A DNA stretch of 64,000 bases from Schaalia sp. Marseille-Q2122 (GCF_903645355.1 NZ_CAHJXR010000008.1:1-64000); one strand, 5' to 3'. Shown: positions 17,112 to 26,282, numbered from the stretch's first letter. The notes: a model not told the origin generated them from the sequence alone. Made by a program: numbers and translations.

Positions 17112-19376
17112 ATGACTATTGACCCCACTGTTTCCACCCCGCCCATTGCAGCGCGCCGCCTGGGAACCCGCGTGCGCGACATTCACGGCGACTACTTCGA
17201 CGACCCTTGGGATTGGCTGCGAGAGAAAGACAATCCTGAAGTCATTGCCCACCTCAATGCCGAAAACGCCTGGACCGACCATGTGTGCGCCCCCACCCTG
17301 GACCTGCAGCGCTCCCTGGTCGCCGAATTCAAGGCCTACACCACAGAGACCGATGTTTCGGTGCCCCTACGCGAAGGTGACTACTGGTACTACCGCCGCA
17401 CTCAGGAGGGCCAGTCCTACGCCACCCACCATCGCCTTCACATGTCCCAGTGTGAGGCCTCCGGCGACAACGCAGACCTGCCTCCCGTCCTCACCCCCGG
17501 CCAGCCTCACCCCGGCGAGGAACTGCTGGTGGACGAGAACGCTTACGCCAAAGGCCAGGAGTTCTTCCGTCTCGCCACCCTCACCCCCAGCCCTGATGGG
17601 CAGCTCATCGCCTGGGCCCGCGACTTCTCGGGCGATGAACGCTGGACCTGGGTCATCCAAACCCCTGACGGCACCATCGTCGATGAAACGGTGACCGACA
17701 CCGGCTACGGCCTGGCCTGGTCGGCTGACTCCTCAGCCTTTATCTACACGCGCCTGGATGAGGCGTGGCGCCAGTGCGAACTGTGGGTTCACCGCGTCGG
17801 CACCGACCCCAGCGAGGATCGCCTGCTGCTCTCCGAACCCGACGAGGCCTTCGACCTGTGGTTTGCCCCCTCCCGCGACCCCCGGTGGGTGGCGATCCAC
17901 TCGACCTCCCCCACAACGGGTGAAGCCTGGCTGTGGTCCGCTCACGCGCCACTCACCGCCCCTGTGCCGGTGACCGGCCGCGAGCAGGGCGTCCTTGTGG
18001 GCTGCGAGCCCGCAGGCGACCACCTGCTCATCGTCCACTCGCGCTCCAGCCGCGAAGGCTCCGTGGCGGCCGCCCCCATCCCTGCCGACCTCGCGGCGCG
18101 CATGGCTGGCGAGGGCGCAGCGGTGGCCTCGTCAGCCATCAACACCACCCTCCCCGCCACCCCGATTGCGCCGCCCTCAACGTGGGTGAGCGTGCGGGAG
18201 CCTCGTGAGGGGGAACGGATTGCCGAGGTCGAAGCCTTCGCGTCCTTCATGCTGGTCACCATGCGTTCGGGGTCGCTCACCCAGGTCGCCTGCCACCAGC
18301 GCGCCACCAGGGCGGGCGCGGAGCCTGTGCCTGGCGGCGACCTGGAGGGCCTGTGGGATGAGGGTCGTTTCGTTGAGGTCGAATCCCCCGTCCGCACCCT
18401 CATTACCGGAGGTGGCGGTCGTTTTGAGGACACCTCCTTCACCATTGAGCATCAGAGCGTCACCGTGCCGCCCACCGCCGAACGCGTTGAGGTGGGCTCT
18501 TTTGAGCGCAGGGTGCTCAAGCGGCTTGAGGTGCCCGGATGGGATCCGGCACAGTTCGTGGAGGAGCGCGTGTGGGTGCCCTCGCGGGATAGTCGGGTGC
18601 AGATTCCGGTCACGCTGATCCGCCACCGCGACACCCTGCCCGACGGCACGAATGCCGGGTGGATTCACGGCTACGGCTCCTACGAGATCAGCTTCGACGC
18701 GGAGTTCGACATCCTGCGCCTACCGGCCTTGCAGCGCGGCATGGTGCACGCGATTGCTCATATTCGAGGCGGCGGCGAAATGGGCCGCGCCTGGTACGAG
18801 GACGGGAAGGAACTGGTGAAGGTCAATACCTTCACGGACTTCATTGATGTTGCTCAGTGGCTGCAGGCCTCGGGCTGGGTGGCTGAGGATCGTCTGATTG
18901 CTGAGGGCCGTTCGGCCGGTGGCCTATTGATGGGTGCGGTGACGAATATGGCGCCGCAGACCTTCCGCGCGGTGTTGGCGGGCGTGCCTTTTGTAGATGC
19001 GCTGACGACCATCCTGGACGCCTCGCTGCCGTTGACTGTGGGCGAGTGGGAGGAATGGGGGAATCCCATTGAGTCGGCGCAGGTGTATGCGTTGATGCGC
19101 TCCTACACGCCCTATGAGAATGTGGCCGAGGGCGTGGTGCACCCGGCGATTATGGCCACAACATCCTTGAATGACACGCGCGTGTACTACGTGGAACCCG
19201 CCAAGTGGGTGCAGCGCTTGCGTGAGGTGAGCGCCTCGGATCAGGAGGAGCGCCCGATTGTGCTGCGTACGGAGATGGTCGCCGGGCATGGTGGTCGTTC
19301 GGGCCGTTACGGCCGGTGGGAGGCCCGCGCTGAGGAGTTTGCCTTCGTCATGTCTCAGGTGGGGGTCACCGCGTAA
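17112..19376 (+). CDS. ptrB: Oligopeptidase B-like S9A serine peptidase
   Basis: 754 residues, the usual size for the S9A family. N-terminal beta-propeller (about 70-460) and C-terminal alpha/beta-hydrolase domain. Seen: the family start YFDDPWDWLREKDNPEV, the nucleophile motif GRSAGGLLMGAVTN near residue 600, the Asp in NDTRVYYVEPAKW and the His in GHGGRSGR near 722. Oligopeptidase B cleaves short peptides after Arg or Lys in the cytoplasm; no signal peptide is seen here. The ATG has no clear ribosome binding site because a palindromic repeat ends 12 bases before it. Confidence 0.88.
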   Translation: MTIDPTVSTPPIAARRLGTRVRDIHGDYFDDPWDWLREKDNPEVIAHLNAENAWTDHVCAPTLDLQRSLVAEFKAYTTETDVSVPLREGDYWYYRRTQEGQSYATHHRLHMSQCEASGDNADLPPVLTPGQPHPGEELLVDENAYAKGQEFFRLATLTPSPDGQLIAWARDFSGDERWTWVIQTPDGTIVDETVTDTGYGLAWSADSSAFIYTRLDEAWRQCELWVHRVGTDPSEDRLLLSEPDEAFDLWFAPSRDPRWVAIHSTSPTTGEAWLWSAHAPLTAPVPVTGREQGVLVGCEPAGDHLLIVHSRSSREGSVAAAPIPADLAARMAGEGAAVASSAINTTLPATPIAPPSTWVSVREPREGERIAEVEAFASFMLVTMRSGSLTQVACHQRATRAGAEPVPGGDLEGLWDEGRFVEVESPVRTLITGGGGRFEDTSFTIEHQSVTVPPTAERVEVGSFERRVLKRLEVPGWDPAQFVEERVWVPSRDSRVQIPVTLIRHRDTLPDGTNAGWIHGYGSYEISFDAEFDILRLPALQRGMVHAIAHIRGGGEMGRAWYEDGKELVKVNTFTDFIDVAQWLQASGWVAEDRLIAEGRSAGGLLMGAVTNMAPQTFRAVLAGVPFVDALTTILDASLPLTVGEWEEWGNPIESAQVYALMRSYTPYENVAEGVVHPAIMATTSLNDTRVYYVEPAKWVQRLREVSASDQEERPIVLRTEMVAGHGGRSGRYGRWEARAEEFAFVMSQVGVTA

Positions 19377-19392
19377 GTGTTCCCAGGGAAAG

Positions 19393-19432
19393 AGGGCGCG
19401 GCGTTCCGTGTGGGATGCCGCGCCCTTCTTTT
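19393..19432 (+). terminator. Rho-independent terminator after the oligopeptidase gene
   Basis: Stem AGGGCGCGGC with its complement GCCGCGCCCT, followed by TCTTTTG, 16 bases after the stop. Confidence 0.8.
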
Positions 19433-19441
19433 GTCTGCTGC

Positions 19442-19516
19442 GGCTCCCAGGTGTGCATCCAAGAGATGAAGCGCGGTAAAGGTGCGTGTCATGTCGTGGC
19501 GTCACAGGTGGGAGCC
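19442..19516. repeat. 75-bp palindromic repeat, copy 5
   Basis: Left arm GGCTCCCAGGTGTGCATCCA, right arm TGGCGTCACAGGTGGGAGCC; exactly 75 bases. It follows the terminator at 19393-19432 in the 632-base gap 19377-20008. Confidence 0.85.
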
Positions 19517-19745
19517 ACAGGCGTCAGGATCGAGAGGGCAAGGAGGACTCACGGGGGTCAGAGGGGCAAGCGGAGCGCACTGCTGTAACCCTCCCACTGC
19601 GTTCACAGGTAGCCCCGCCTACACCTAACAGCTTGGGTTGACCACAGGTCGACGGCCCTCCGCATGCAGCGTCCGCTCTTTGCTCTGCACATCTGGCGAC
19701 ACCGCACTCCTGCCTGCCTCCGGACAAGAAAATCAGTCTCCGGAC

Positions 19746-19792
19746 ATAAAAAGGTGGCGGGGCGTGAAAGTGAATTTCACGCCCCGCCACCT
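19746..19792 (-). terminator. Rho-independent terminator of the SGNH hydrolase gene
   Basis: On the minus strand an 18-bp stem, AGGTGGCGGGGCGTGAAA with its complement, is followed by TTTTTATG. It lies about 215 bases beyond the SGNH gene stop at 20009. Confidence 0.85.
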
Positions 19793-19917
19793 GGACGCCT
19801 TGCACCGTCAGCGAGAAGCTATTGCGCCTCCTCAGCGCGGAGTGCCTCTAGTTTCCGCGACGGGGACCGGGGCCGGTCAGGCCTGGCACCGTCAACTTGG
19901 ATCCAGTCAGGCTGGAT

Positions 19918-19981
19918 CCAGTCAGGGGCCAGTCAGCCCGATACCAGTCAGGGGCCAGTCAGCCCGATACCAGTCAGGGGC
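19918..19981. repeat. 26-bp tandem repeat, about 2.5 copies
   Basis: Exact copies at 19918-19943 and 19944-19969, then 12 bases of a third. The unit itself contains CCAGTCAGG and CCAGTCAGC, and GGATCCAGTCAGG occurs twice just before. It lies between the SGNH gene stop and its terminator, so it is transcribed as part of the 3' untranslated region. Confidence 0.85.
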
Positions 19982-20008
19982 GAGCCAGGCCCGGCTCCAG
20001 TCGGCATT

Positions 20009-22759
20009 TCAGCGGCGGCGGGTGCGCACCATCATGATGCCACCGATCACCATGAGCGCACCGGCCCCAGCGAGCATGCCTGCATCTACACCGGTATTGG
20101 CAAGTGCGCCCTGCTTGGTGTAGCCCTTCGGGGCGACGCCTGCCTGAGGCTTGCCTTCGGGCTGAGGCTTGTTCCCGGGGGCGGGAGCAGTGCCAGAGTT
20201 GTCCCCGGGTTGGGTGCCGCCGGGGGTGTTGCCTCCAGGGTTGTTACCTCCGGGGGTGTTGCCGCCGGGTGCGGGGTCCGTGGTCGGCGGCACGGGAAGG
20301 ACAGGGGCGCCCAGGGGAGTGTCGTCACATGCGTCGCCGATGCCGTCCTTGTCGGTGTCGATCTGTTCGGGGTTGCGGTCGGCAGGGCAGTTGTCCTGCG
20401 CGTCGTCAATGAGGTCGCCATCCTTGGTGACGGTCACCTCGACGGTGCCGACGGCGGTGCGCCCGAACTTGTCGGTGACACGCACGGCCACATTACCGGT
20501 GAAGGGTGCTGTGTAGCGGTGTCCCTGCAGGGGGTTTGCTGCCTCGCCTGCGGGAACTTCGGAGGTGAGGTCGTAGGCGCCATCCCCGTCGACATCCCAT
20601 TCGTACTTCATGAGGCTTCCCTCGGCTGCGAAGGAGCCGGAGGCATCGAGGACGAACTCTTCACCGACAGCGAGCACGTCAACGCTGCTGATGCGTGCCG
20701 TGGGCGGATCCACGATGAGCGGGCGCACGGTTTCGAGGGCGGTGACGTGTCCGCCTGTGGTGTGGGACAGGTTGGTTAGTGCGGGGCTGGTTTCGTTGTC
20801 GGGGTCGAGGACGAGGATTTCTGCGGTGTTCGCGGTGAATGCGTCCTGAGCGAGCGCTGCCCAGTCAAGGGCGTTGTTTGCGTCATTGTCGGCCAGTTCG
20901 CCATCGCCGAGAAGGAGCACTCGCTTGCGTGCGCCTGCGGTGAAGGGCATGGCGATAGCCTTTTTGAGGGCGTTGTAGACGGCGGGACCGCCAGCTTCGC
21001 CGTTCGCTTCGAGGCCATCAACCAGAGCGAGGAAGGCGTCGCGGTCGGCGGTGAACTCGCTGAGAACCATGACTTCTTCCAGGGGTGCTGCTGGGGCAGG
21101 CTGCGCGTTTTCAGCGGGCTTGTCGGCATTGCCAGCAGTGTTGGTATCGCTGGTGACGGTGGCGTCTGCGGCGGTGTCGGTGGCCCCCGGTGCACCGGGA
21201 GCCGGAGTGTCGTTGGTGTTGCCACTTGCAGCATCGCCGGACACAACAAGAGGTGTACCTACGAGGTCGTCAGTCTCATCGCTTTCCTCGGTGGAGGTCA
21301 CGGTTGCTTCTGCCTCGGCGGGTTGTGCTGCTTCTTCACGGTCTTCTGCGGTAGTTGCCGAGCGGAATGCGCTTACCGAGCGGAAACCGGCAACCGTGCG
21401 AGGAACGGGTGCTGCGTTCGCTGCGGGCGCTTCTGCTTCTGCGGGGGCTGCTGGAGTTGCACCTGGCGTTGCTTCGGGGGTCACAGCGCCGGGGGTGACA
21501 TCTGCTCCAGGAGTGCCTTCAGCACCAGGGGTTGCTTCCGCGCCGGGGGTAGTTTCCGCGCCGGGTGCGGGTGCAGGCGGCGCTACGGGCAGATCGCGGA
21601 AGGTCACGAGGGAGAAGCGTGCTTCCTTTCCGGCATCGGTAGCGGTGCGGGTGGCCTCGTCAACGACGCGGCGGATCTGCTTCTTGATCTGGTCGAGTTT
21701 TTCAGCGGTGGCCGTGGAGGTTTCGACGACGAAGACAATGTCCGAATCGCGCTTGGGGTTGCGCACGGAACGCACGTTGCTGGGAATGCCGATCTTCTGC
21801 TGGAGAAGGTTGGCGATTTCCGCGTGGCCGGTGATATTGGGGTGATACCAGGAGGAGTAGTCAGCTCCACCAAAGATCAACCCGAGAATACTCTGCTCCT
21901 TGGAGGTAACGGTGCCGTCATGCCCAGCCTTTCCTTCATCTTCAAGGAACTCATTCAGCCAACGAAGAGGATTGCGGGTATCCTGATCCGGGTCTGGTTC
22001 ATGACCGGCAAAGTGAATCTCTGTCGGCACAAAGGTGACCTTCACCGTGTTGGCAGAATCGGCGTTCCACGTATCAACAAGCTTTTGTTGCTCTTGCGTA
22101 GCAAACATGCCGAACTCGCGAATCTTCTGGGCAGCAGGGAAAGTCTCTTTCCTCTTCTTCAGACTCCAGTCCTTATCCATACTGAGTAGCGGGTAGCCCA
22201 CGAGGATAATCTGCGCATCCGACTCGAGTTTAGCCTGGGCAGCTTTGAGAACTTTCACGATGTTTTCGCGTGTTTCCGGGAAGGTTGTTTCAGCGAACGT
22301 CATCGCTTTTTTGCACGCGTCATAACCCGAGAGATACTTAGCGAAACAGCCCTTCACGATCTCTTCGAACTTGATGTCATTACCGCCGATGGTCAGCATG
22401 ACGACATCCGTGGTTGGGTCAAGTGCTGGAATCTGCTTCTCAAGGACATTCTTCGTCACTGCACCTGATGCCGCCAGGTTATGCACGGTGGTATGCACAC
22501 CTTGGGAGTTGAGCCAGTTGACGTAGGTGTGGCCCCAGTTGCGGGTGGAGCGATATGAACCCTTTGGGCCGTAGTAGGCTCCTGCGCCATTGCCGGCGGT
22601 GTAGGAGTCTCCGATGAGGGTGACTGTCAGGTACTTGCCGCTGTCGTCGGCGTGTGCGGGGAGGGAGAAGGTGCCCATCGCGGTAGCGACGGCTGCCAGC
22701 CCTGCCAGAAACTTCGTCGTTGTCTTGAACATGCGCACCATGCTAAAGGGCAAATTCAT
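20009..22759 (-). CDS. Wall-anchored SGNH/GDSL hydrolase with interrupted VWA-like domain
   Basis: 916 residues. Signal peptide to about residue 37 (ending LPAHA). SGNH domain about 45-325: GDSYTAG with Ser52, TIGGND near 130 and WYHPNITGH near 310. A VWA-like fold follows (about 338-650): DIVFVVETSTATAEKL opens it, but the metal motif DxSxS is degenerate, and about 180 residues of Ala/Pro/Thr-rich sequence (PGAEATPGAE repeats) interrupt it before RKRVLLLGDGELADND. Then a PKD-like domain, one thrombospondin type 3 calcium repeat (DNCPADRNPEQIDTDKDGIG), a GGNTPGGN linker and sorting signal LANTG with RRR tail. Probably a secreted esterase held on the wall. AAAGGAG lies one base before this ATG, so the in-frame TTG at 22753 may be the true start. 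Confidence 0.85.
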   Translation of the reverse strand: MNLPFSMVRMFKTTTKFLAGLAAVATAMGTFSLPAHADDSGKYLTVTLIGDSYTAGNGAGAYYGPKGSYRSTRNWGHTYVNWLNSQGVHTTVHNLAASGAVTKNVLEKQIPALDPTTDVVMLTIGGNDIKFEEIVKGCFAKYLSGYDACKKAMTFAETTFPETRENIVKVLKAAQAKLESDAQIILVGYPLLSMDKDWSLKKRKETFPAAQKIREFGMFATQEQQKLVDTWNADSANTVKVTFVPTEIHFAGHEPDPDQDTRNPLRWLNEFLEDEGKAGHDGTVTSKEQSILGLIFGGADYSSWYHPNITGHAEIANLLQQKIGIPSNVRSVRNPKRDSDIVFVVETSTATAEKLDQIKKQIRRVVDEATRTATDAGKEARFSLVTFRDLPVAPPAPAPGAETTPGAEATPGAEGTPGADVTPGAVTPEATPGATPAAPAEAEAPAANAAPVPRTVAGFRSVSAFRSATTAEDREEAAQPAEAEATVTSTEESDETDDLVGTPLVVSGDAASGNTNDTPAPGAPGATDTAADATVTSDTNTAGNADKPAENAQPAPAAPLEEVMVLSEFTADRDAFLALVDGLEANGEAGGPAVYNALKKAIAMPFTAGARKRVLLLGDGELADNDANNALDWAALAQDAFTANTAEILVLDPDNETSPALTNLSHTTGGHVTALETVRPLIVDPPTARISSVDVLAVGEEFVLDASGSFAAEGSLMKYEWDVDGDGAYDLTSEVPAGEAANPLQGHRYTAPFTGNVAVRVTDKFGRTAVGTVEVTVTKDGDLIDDAQDNCPADRNPEQIDTDKDGIGDACDDTPLGAPVLPVPPTTDPAPGGNTPGGNNPGGNTPGGTQPGDNSGTAPAPGNKPQPEGKPQAGVAPKGYTKQGALANTGVDAGMLAGAGALMVIGGIMMVRTRRR

Positions 22760-23008
22760 GCTCCTTTGACACGCTGTAAGGATTTGAAGACTCTGGTTCA
22801 GAAGTGAGTGATTTTTCTTTTCTGATCAGGTCATTTTTCAAGAATCGCGAGCGTGGGGGAGGATGCCTGCGGCATGGTTGATGACGGTCAAGAAGGCGGG
22901 AGGCGAAGGCAATTCTGACCATAAGTGCAGTATTGATGATGACATAGGGAAGCACCACCACTATCCTGCATGGCCTGTATTTTCCTACGAAAACCTTGAC
23001 TTGCGGGC

Positions 23009-23485
23009 CTACAGGTAGAAAATCCTCACGCGCTTGAGATGTCCGATCGGCCCGCTTCCTTCGACCACTTGCGCGGGAGCATCAGAGACTGTCATAAATA
23101 ATTGAAAACCCTGATGATCGCGCATTTGCGCACACCACTCAACACTTTGCGCACAGTTTTCCTCAATGCTCCAGCCCTGGTCCTCAGCCATCATTTTCAG
23201 TGGATCCGACGCATTCGCGGCAGCATCGACAAAGACACTGAACTCAATGTAGGCAGGCTCAGGCTTACTCATGACGCCACCATTGGGACGTTGCGCGCGA
23301 TCAACAAGACCACCGGGAAGCTCTTCAGCAGTTCGGACAATAGGAAGATCCCAGAGTGCGGCCACATCATCGGGCGTCCCCCAGTAATTCTTGTCGCGTC
23401 CCCACTCCCACACGCCATAGCCCGCGCCCAGGGCGACGGCAGTAACAACAGCCACCACCAGTAGCTTCATTCGAGACTTTGGCAC
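23009..23485 (-). CDS. Conserved-looking single-span secreted or anchored protein, unknown
   Basis: 158 residues from GTG, with AGGAG five bases before. A short basic N-terminus and one hydrophobic segment (about 7-24) could be a membrane anchor; there is no lipobox Cys. The outer part has two Cys (ENCAQSVEWCAQM) that could form a disulfide. I do not recognise the family. Base composition is lower in GC than the neighbouring genes. It is on the same strand as the SGNH gene but 250 bases upstream of it. Confidence 0.65.
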   Translation of the reverse strand: MPKSRMKLLVVAVVTAVALGAGYGVWEWGRDKNYWGTPDDVAALWDLPIVRTAEELPGGLVDRAQRPNGGVMSKPEPAYIEFSVFVDAAANASDPLKMMAEDQGWSIEENCAQSVEWCAQMRDHQGFQLFMTVSDAPAQVVEGSGPIGHLKRVRIFYL

Positions 23486-23632
23486 AGCTTCTCCTGGTCA
23501 TCGGTCTGTGGATCAACGTCCGTCTAGTACATCACTGTTTCGACGGTGCTGCTTGTTCAACGCAAGACCCCTGCCTTCTGTTGCCCTGCGAGGCGGCGTT
23601 CGGGCACGCAGGATCTGGCGGAGAAAGAGCCT

Positions 23633-23706
23633 GCTCCCAGGTGTGCGCCCAAGGATTCTTTGTCCGGGCTGCACGCCCGCGTGTGCTGGGCGCACACGCG
23701 GGCGCC
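23633..23706. repeat. 75-bp palindromic repeat, copy 6
   Basis: Left arm GCTCCCAGGTGTGCGCCCAA, right arm TGGGCGCACACGCGGGCGCC. It ends 16 bases before the RNase H start and would occupy the core promoter region of that gene. Confidence 0.85.
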
Positions 23707-23722
23707 AGGCTCGACCGTTACC

Positions 23723-24832
23723 ATGTCACTCATGACAATTCGGGCAGCGGTAGACGGTTCAGCTCTGGGAAATCCCGGCCCCGCCGGTTGGGCGTGGGTC
23801 GTATCCCCCACCTGCTGGGATGCGGGCGGCTGGGATCATGGCACCAATAACCTGGGGGAACTCACTGCCGTTCTTGAACTTCTGCGGGCCACGGAATCTG
23901 CAGGCCTCGCGGGCGAACCGTTACATGTCCTTGCTGATTCCCAGTACGCCATTAATGTCATTACCAAGTGGATGCACGGATGGAAGAAAAAGGGCTGGGT
24001 CAAAACCGATAAGAAACCCATCGCCAACCTTGAGGTCATTCAAGAGATTGACCGCCTCATTGCGGGGCGGCAAGTGACCTTCGAGTGGGTACGTGGACAC
24101 ACCGGCCACCCGATGAATGAACGTGCTGATGATTTGGCTCGCAGCGCGGCAGAGACGCATCAGAAGGGCGGCGTTGCGTCGGGCGGTCCGGGTTTTAGTG
24201 GCGCCTCCGCCCCAAATGACGCCTCCTCCCCAAATTGCGGTGCTCACATGACAGATCAGACAGGGTTCGAGGAGTCTTCGACTTCCACCCCTTCCTCACT
24301 GGCCCCGTCAACACCCCCCACTTCCACCGCGACCACTTCCGCCGCCGATATGGGCGCCCGGGTGTGCATCCAAGACGATTCTGCTGATTTTGAGGCTCCA
24401 GATGCCCTGGACTCACAGCCGGGCGCCCTCATCCCGGCTACCTCCAGCCCCAGCGCGCTCCCATGCCTTACCCGCAGCGAGGTGCTCGCCGCCCAAAAGG
24501 CCATCATCACCGCCTGGACAAGCGCCCTCCCCGATGAGGTCACCCCCTGGCTCGCCCCCGGCTTCGAGCGCATCTGGCCCAATGGCTCGGTCACTGACAC
24601 CTTCTACGGGCCTTGCCCCCCTCATCTCAGTGTCAGCCGGATTCATACACGCACCGCTGGCTCCACTATGATCACCCGCTTTGAGCTGAGCTGGGGCACA
24701 GGCCGCTCTGTGGAGACCGGCCTGTGGATTCCCGGCGAGGATGGCCCTCGTCTGCTCCACCATCAATCCACGATCGTCTCGTCAGCTCCCCACTCTGCTG
24801 GGGCAGCTGATTCGTCTCCAGGGGATCGCTGA
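23723..24832 (+). CDS. Ribonuclease HI with C-terminal NTF2-like domain
   Basis: 369 residues. RNase H domain about 1-150: DGSALGNPGPAGWAWV (first Asp), NNLGELTAV (Glu), LADSQYAINVI (Asp) and GHTGHPMNERADDLA (His and last Asp), all catalytic residues kept. It cleaves RNA in RNA-DNA hybrids. A Ser/Thr/Pro-rich linker (about 150-245) follows, then a domain (about 250-360) with AWTSALPDEVTPWLAPGFER that resembles SnoaL/NTF2-like folds; its role here is unknown. The linker contains a complete copy of the palindromic repeat read in frame (24353-24427). No ribosome binding site precedes ATG 23723; ATG 23732 is an alternative. Confidence 0.85.
   Translation: MSLMTIRAAVDGSALGNPGPAGWAWVVSPTCWDAGGWDHGTNNLGELTAVLELLRATESAGLAGEPLHVLADSQYAINVITKWMHGWKKKGWVKTDKKPIANLEVIQEIDRLIAGRQVTFEWVRGHTGHPMNERADDLARSAAETHQKGGVASGGPGFSGASAPNDASSPNCGAHMTDQTGFEESSTSTPSSLAPSTPPTSTATTSAADMGARVCIQDDSADFEAPDALDSQPGALIPATSSPSALPCLTRSEVLAAQKAIITAWTSALPDEVTPWLAPGFERIWPNGSVTDTFYGPCPPHLSVSRIHTRTAGSTMITRFELSWGTGRSVETGLWIPGEDGPRLLHHQSTIVSSAPHSAGAADSSPGDR
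24353..24427. repeat. 75-bp palindromic repeat, copy 7, inside the RNase H gene
   Basis: Left arm GGCGCCCGGGTGTGCATCCA, right arm TGGACTCACAGCCGGGCGCC, exactly 75 bases (25 codons). It encodes GARVCIQDD to DSQPGAL in the linker between the two domains and introduces no stop codon. Confidence 0.75.
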
Positions 24833-24837
24833 CCTCC

Positions 24838-25518
24838 ATGGCTTCCTCCTTCGCTGCGGATCTGCGCTCAGCTATTCGCGTCTCGTCACCCGCTGGCCTT
24901 GGCCTCTTCCCCCTTGGGGTCGCACTCGGGCTGCTCGTGATCCAGGCTGGCCTACCCTGGTGGGTGACGCCCGCCCTGTCGATTGCCGCGTATGCGGGTT
25001 CGGCCGAGTTCATTCTTGTTGGCCTGATGACGGCCGGGGCTTCTCTTGGCACCATTGCCGTGACAACGACGCTGGTGAACTTCCGTCACGTCTTCTACGC
25101 CTTCTCTTTCCCTCTGCATGCGGTGCGATCGCGCTTAGGGAAGACCTACGCGATGTATGCCCTTACTGACGAGGCCTACGCCCTGACTGCCGCGAGCGGC
25201 ACCTTGTGGCGCTCGCGCGAGTTGCTGCTGATGCAGGCGGCTTTGCAGAGCTACTGGGTGCTGGGTGGCCTGGTGGGGGTCGTGATCGCGCAGGTGTTGC
25301 CGTTTGATTTGGTGGGTATGGATTTCGCGCTGTGTGCCCTGTTCATCACCTTGGCGTTGGATGCCTGTCGCACGCGCCGGGATGCAGCGAGCGCTGCCCT
25401 GGGGGCTTTGTGTTTCGTGGGCGCCTTGTGGCTTGCTCCTGATTCGCCCCTGTTTGTGGCGATGGCTGCCTTCGGGCTGGCTCTGATGGTGGCGATTATT
25501 GTGAGGAGGACCCAATGA
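24838..25518 (+). CDS. azlC: AzlC-family branched-chain amino acid exporter, large subunit
   Basis: 226 residues, hydrophobic throughout with about six to seven spans. The family core is seen as SIAAYAGSAEFILVGLMTAG and NFRHVFYAFSFPL, then YALTDEAYAL. AzlC with AzlD forms an exporter of branched-chain amino acids or their analogues in the cytoplasmic membrane. It starts five bases after the RNase H stop and overlaps azlD by four bases, so RNase H, azlC and azlD are probably cotranscribed. Confidence 0.9.
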   Translation: MASSFAADLRSAIRVSSPAGLGLFPLGVALGLLVIQAGLPWWVTPALSIAAYAGSAEFILVGLMTAGASLGTIAVTTTLVNFRHVFYAFSFPLHAVRSRLGKTYAMYALTDEAYALTAASGTLWRSRELLLMQAALQSYWVLGGLVGVVIAQVLPFDLVGMDFALCALFITLALDACRTRRDAASAALGALCFVGALWLAPDSPLFVAMAAFGLALMVAIIVRRTQ

Positions 25519-25877
25519 GCCTGGGGTATATTCTTGCCGTCCTCGCCATTGTCTTTGTTATCGACTTTGCCTTGCGAGCTCTGCCTTTTGCCGCGCTTGA
25601 GCCTCTTCGCGAATCCTGCATTGTTCAAGCCTTGGCTCGGTGGATGCCAGCTGGGGTACTGGCCATTTTGGCGGTAGCAACCTTTGTGGGTGCTGCCTGG
25701 CCCGGGCAGGGCGTCAGCTTGAGTGAGGTAGATGGGGCGTCATCCATGCGGTGGGTTCCTGCGCTTGTGGCCACGGGTGCAACCATTGCTATTCACTTGC
25801 TGTCTGGCAGGCGCACCCTGTGGAGCGTGGGTGGAGGGACGGTGGGCTTCATGCTCCTCCTGCCGGTTTTCTCCTGA
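25515..25877 (+). CDS. azlD: AzlD-family branched-chain amino acid exporter, small subunit
   Basis: 120 residues with three to four spans. It has the AzlD look: FVIDFALRALPFAALEPLRE, then ARWMPAGVLAILAVATFVGA. AGGAGG precedes the ATG, which overlaps the azlC stop. It is the partner of AzlC; regulation is not evident from the sequence. Confidence 0.88.
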   Translation: MSLGYILAVLAIVFVIDFALRALPFAALEPLRESCIVQALARWMPAGVLAILAVATFVGAAWPGQGVSLSEVDGASSMRWVPALVATGATIAIHLLSGRRTLWSVGGGTVGFMLLLPVFS

Positions 25878-26018
25878 CCCCCTTTTCCTTAGACCCGCAC
25901 CCTGTAGTTCAACCGTCCCCCCACGCATCGAGTAAGTTTCGCGCCTTACCACGCACGTCAGTAACACTCGCTCCCGTCCCCTCAGGCATCGACCCGGTTC
26001 GATACTCGACTTCGTCGA

Positions 26019-26092
26019 GTTCCCACGTGTGCGCCCAGGCAGAAATACCTCATCGAAGCGCCCGATCCCCCTTGGGCTCACACCTGGGCGCC
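26019..26092. repeat. 75-bp palindromic repeat, copy 8
   Basis: Left arm GTTCCCACGTGTGCGCCCAG, right arm TTGGGCTCACACCTGGGCGC. First of a pair in the 405-base gap 25878-26282; the rest of that gap holds no gene that I can support. Confidence 0.88.
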
Positions 26093-26157
26093 CGCCACTC
26101 ACCACCACCCCCTCTCCACCCCGAATCGCCACGAAGCACCCCGGATTCACGCAGCAA

Positions 26158-26232
26158 GTTCCCACGTGTGCGCCCAGGGTCAAAACCCCCTCCAGAACAG
26201 GCGTTTCCCCCTTGGGCTCACACCTGGGCGCC
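26158..26232. repeat. 75-bp palindromic repeat, copy 9
   Basis: Left arm GTTCCCACGTGTGCGCCCAG, identical to copy 8, and right arm TTGGGCTCACACCTGGGCGC, also identical; only the centre differs. Ends 50 bases before the S33 peptidase start. Confidence 0.88.
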
Positions 26233-26282
26233 GCCAACACGTATGCCCTGGCACCATCACGCCGAGGCACTACCCTTGATCC

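Noticed and set aside
22743-22961. Short minus-strand open frame upstream of the SGNH gene
   Set aside because: It overlaps the SGNH start region, has no good start signal and its composition is not protein-like.
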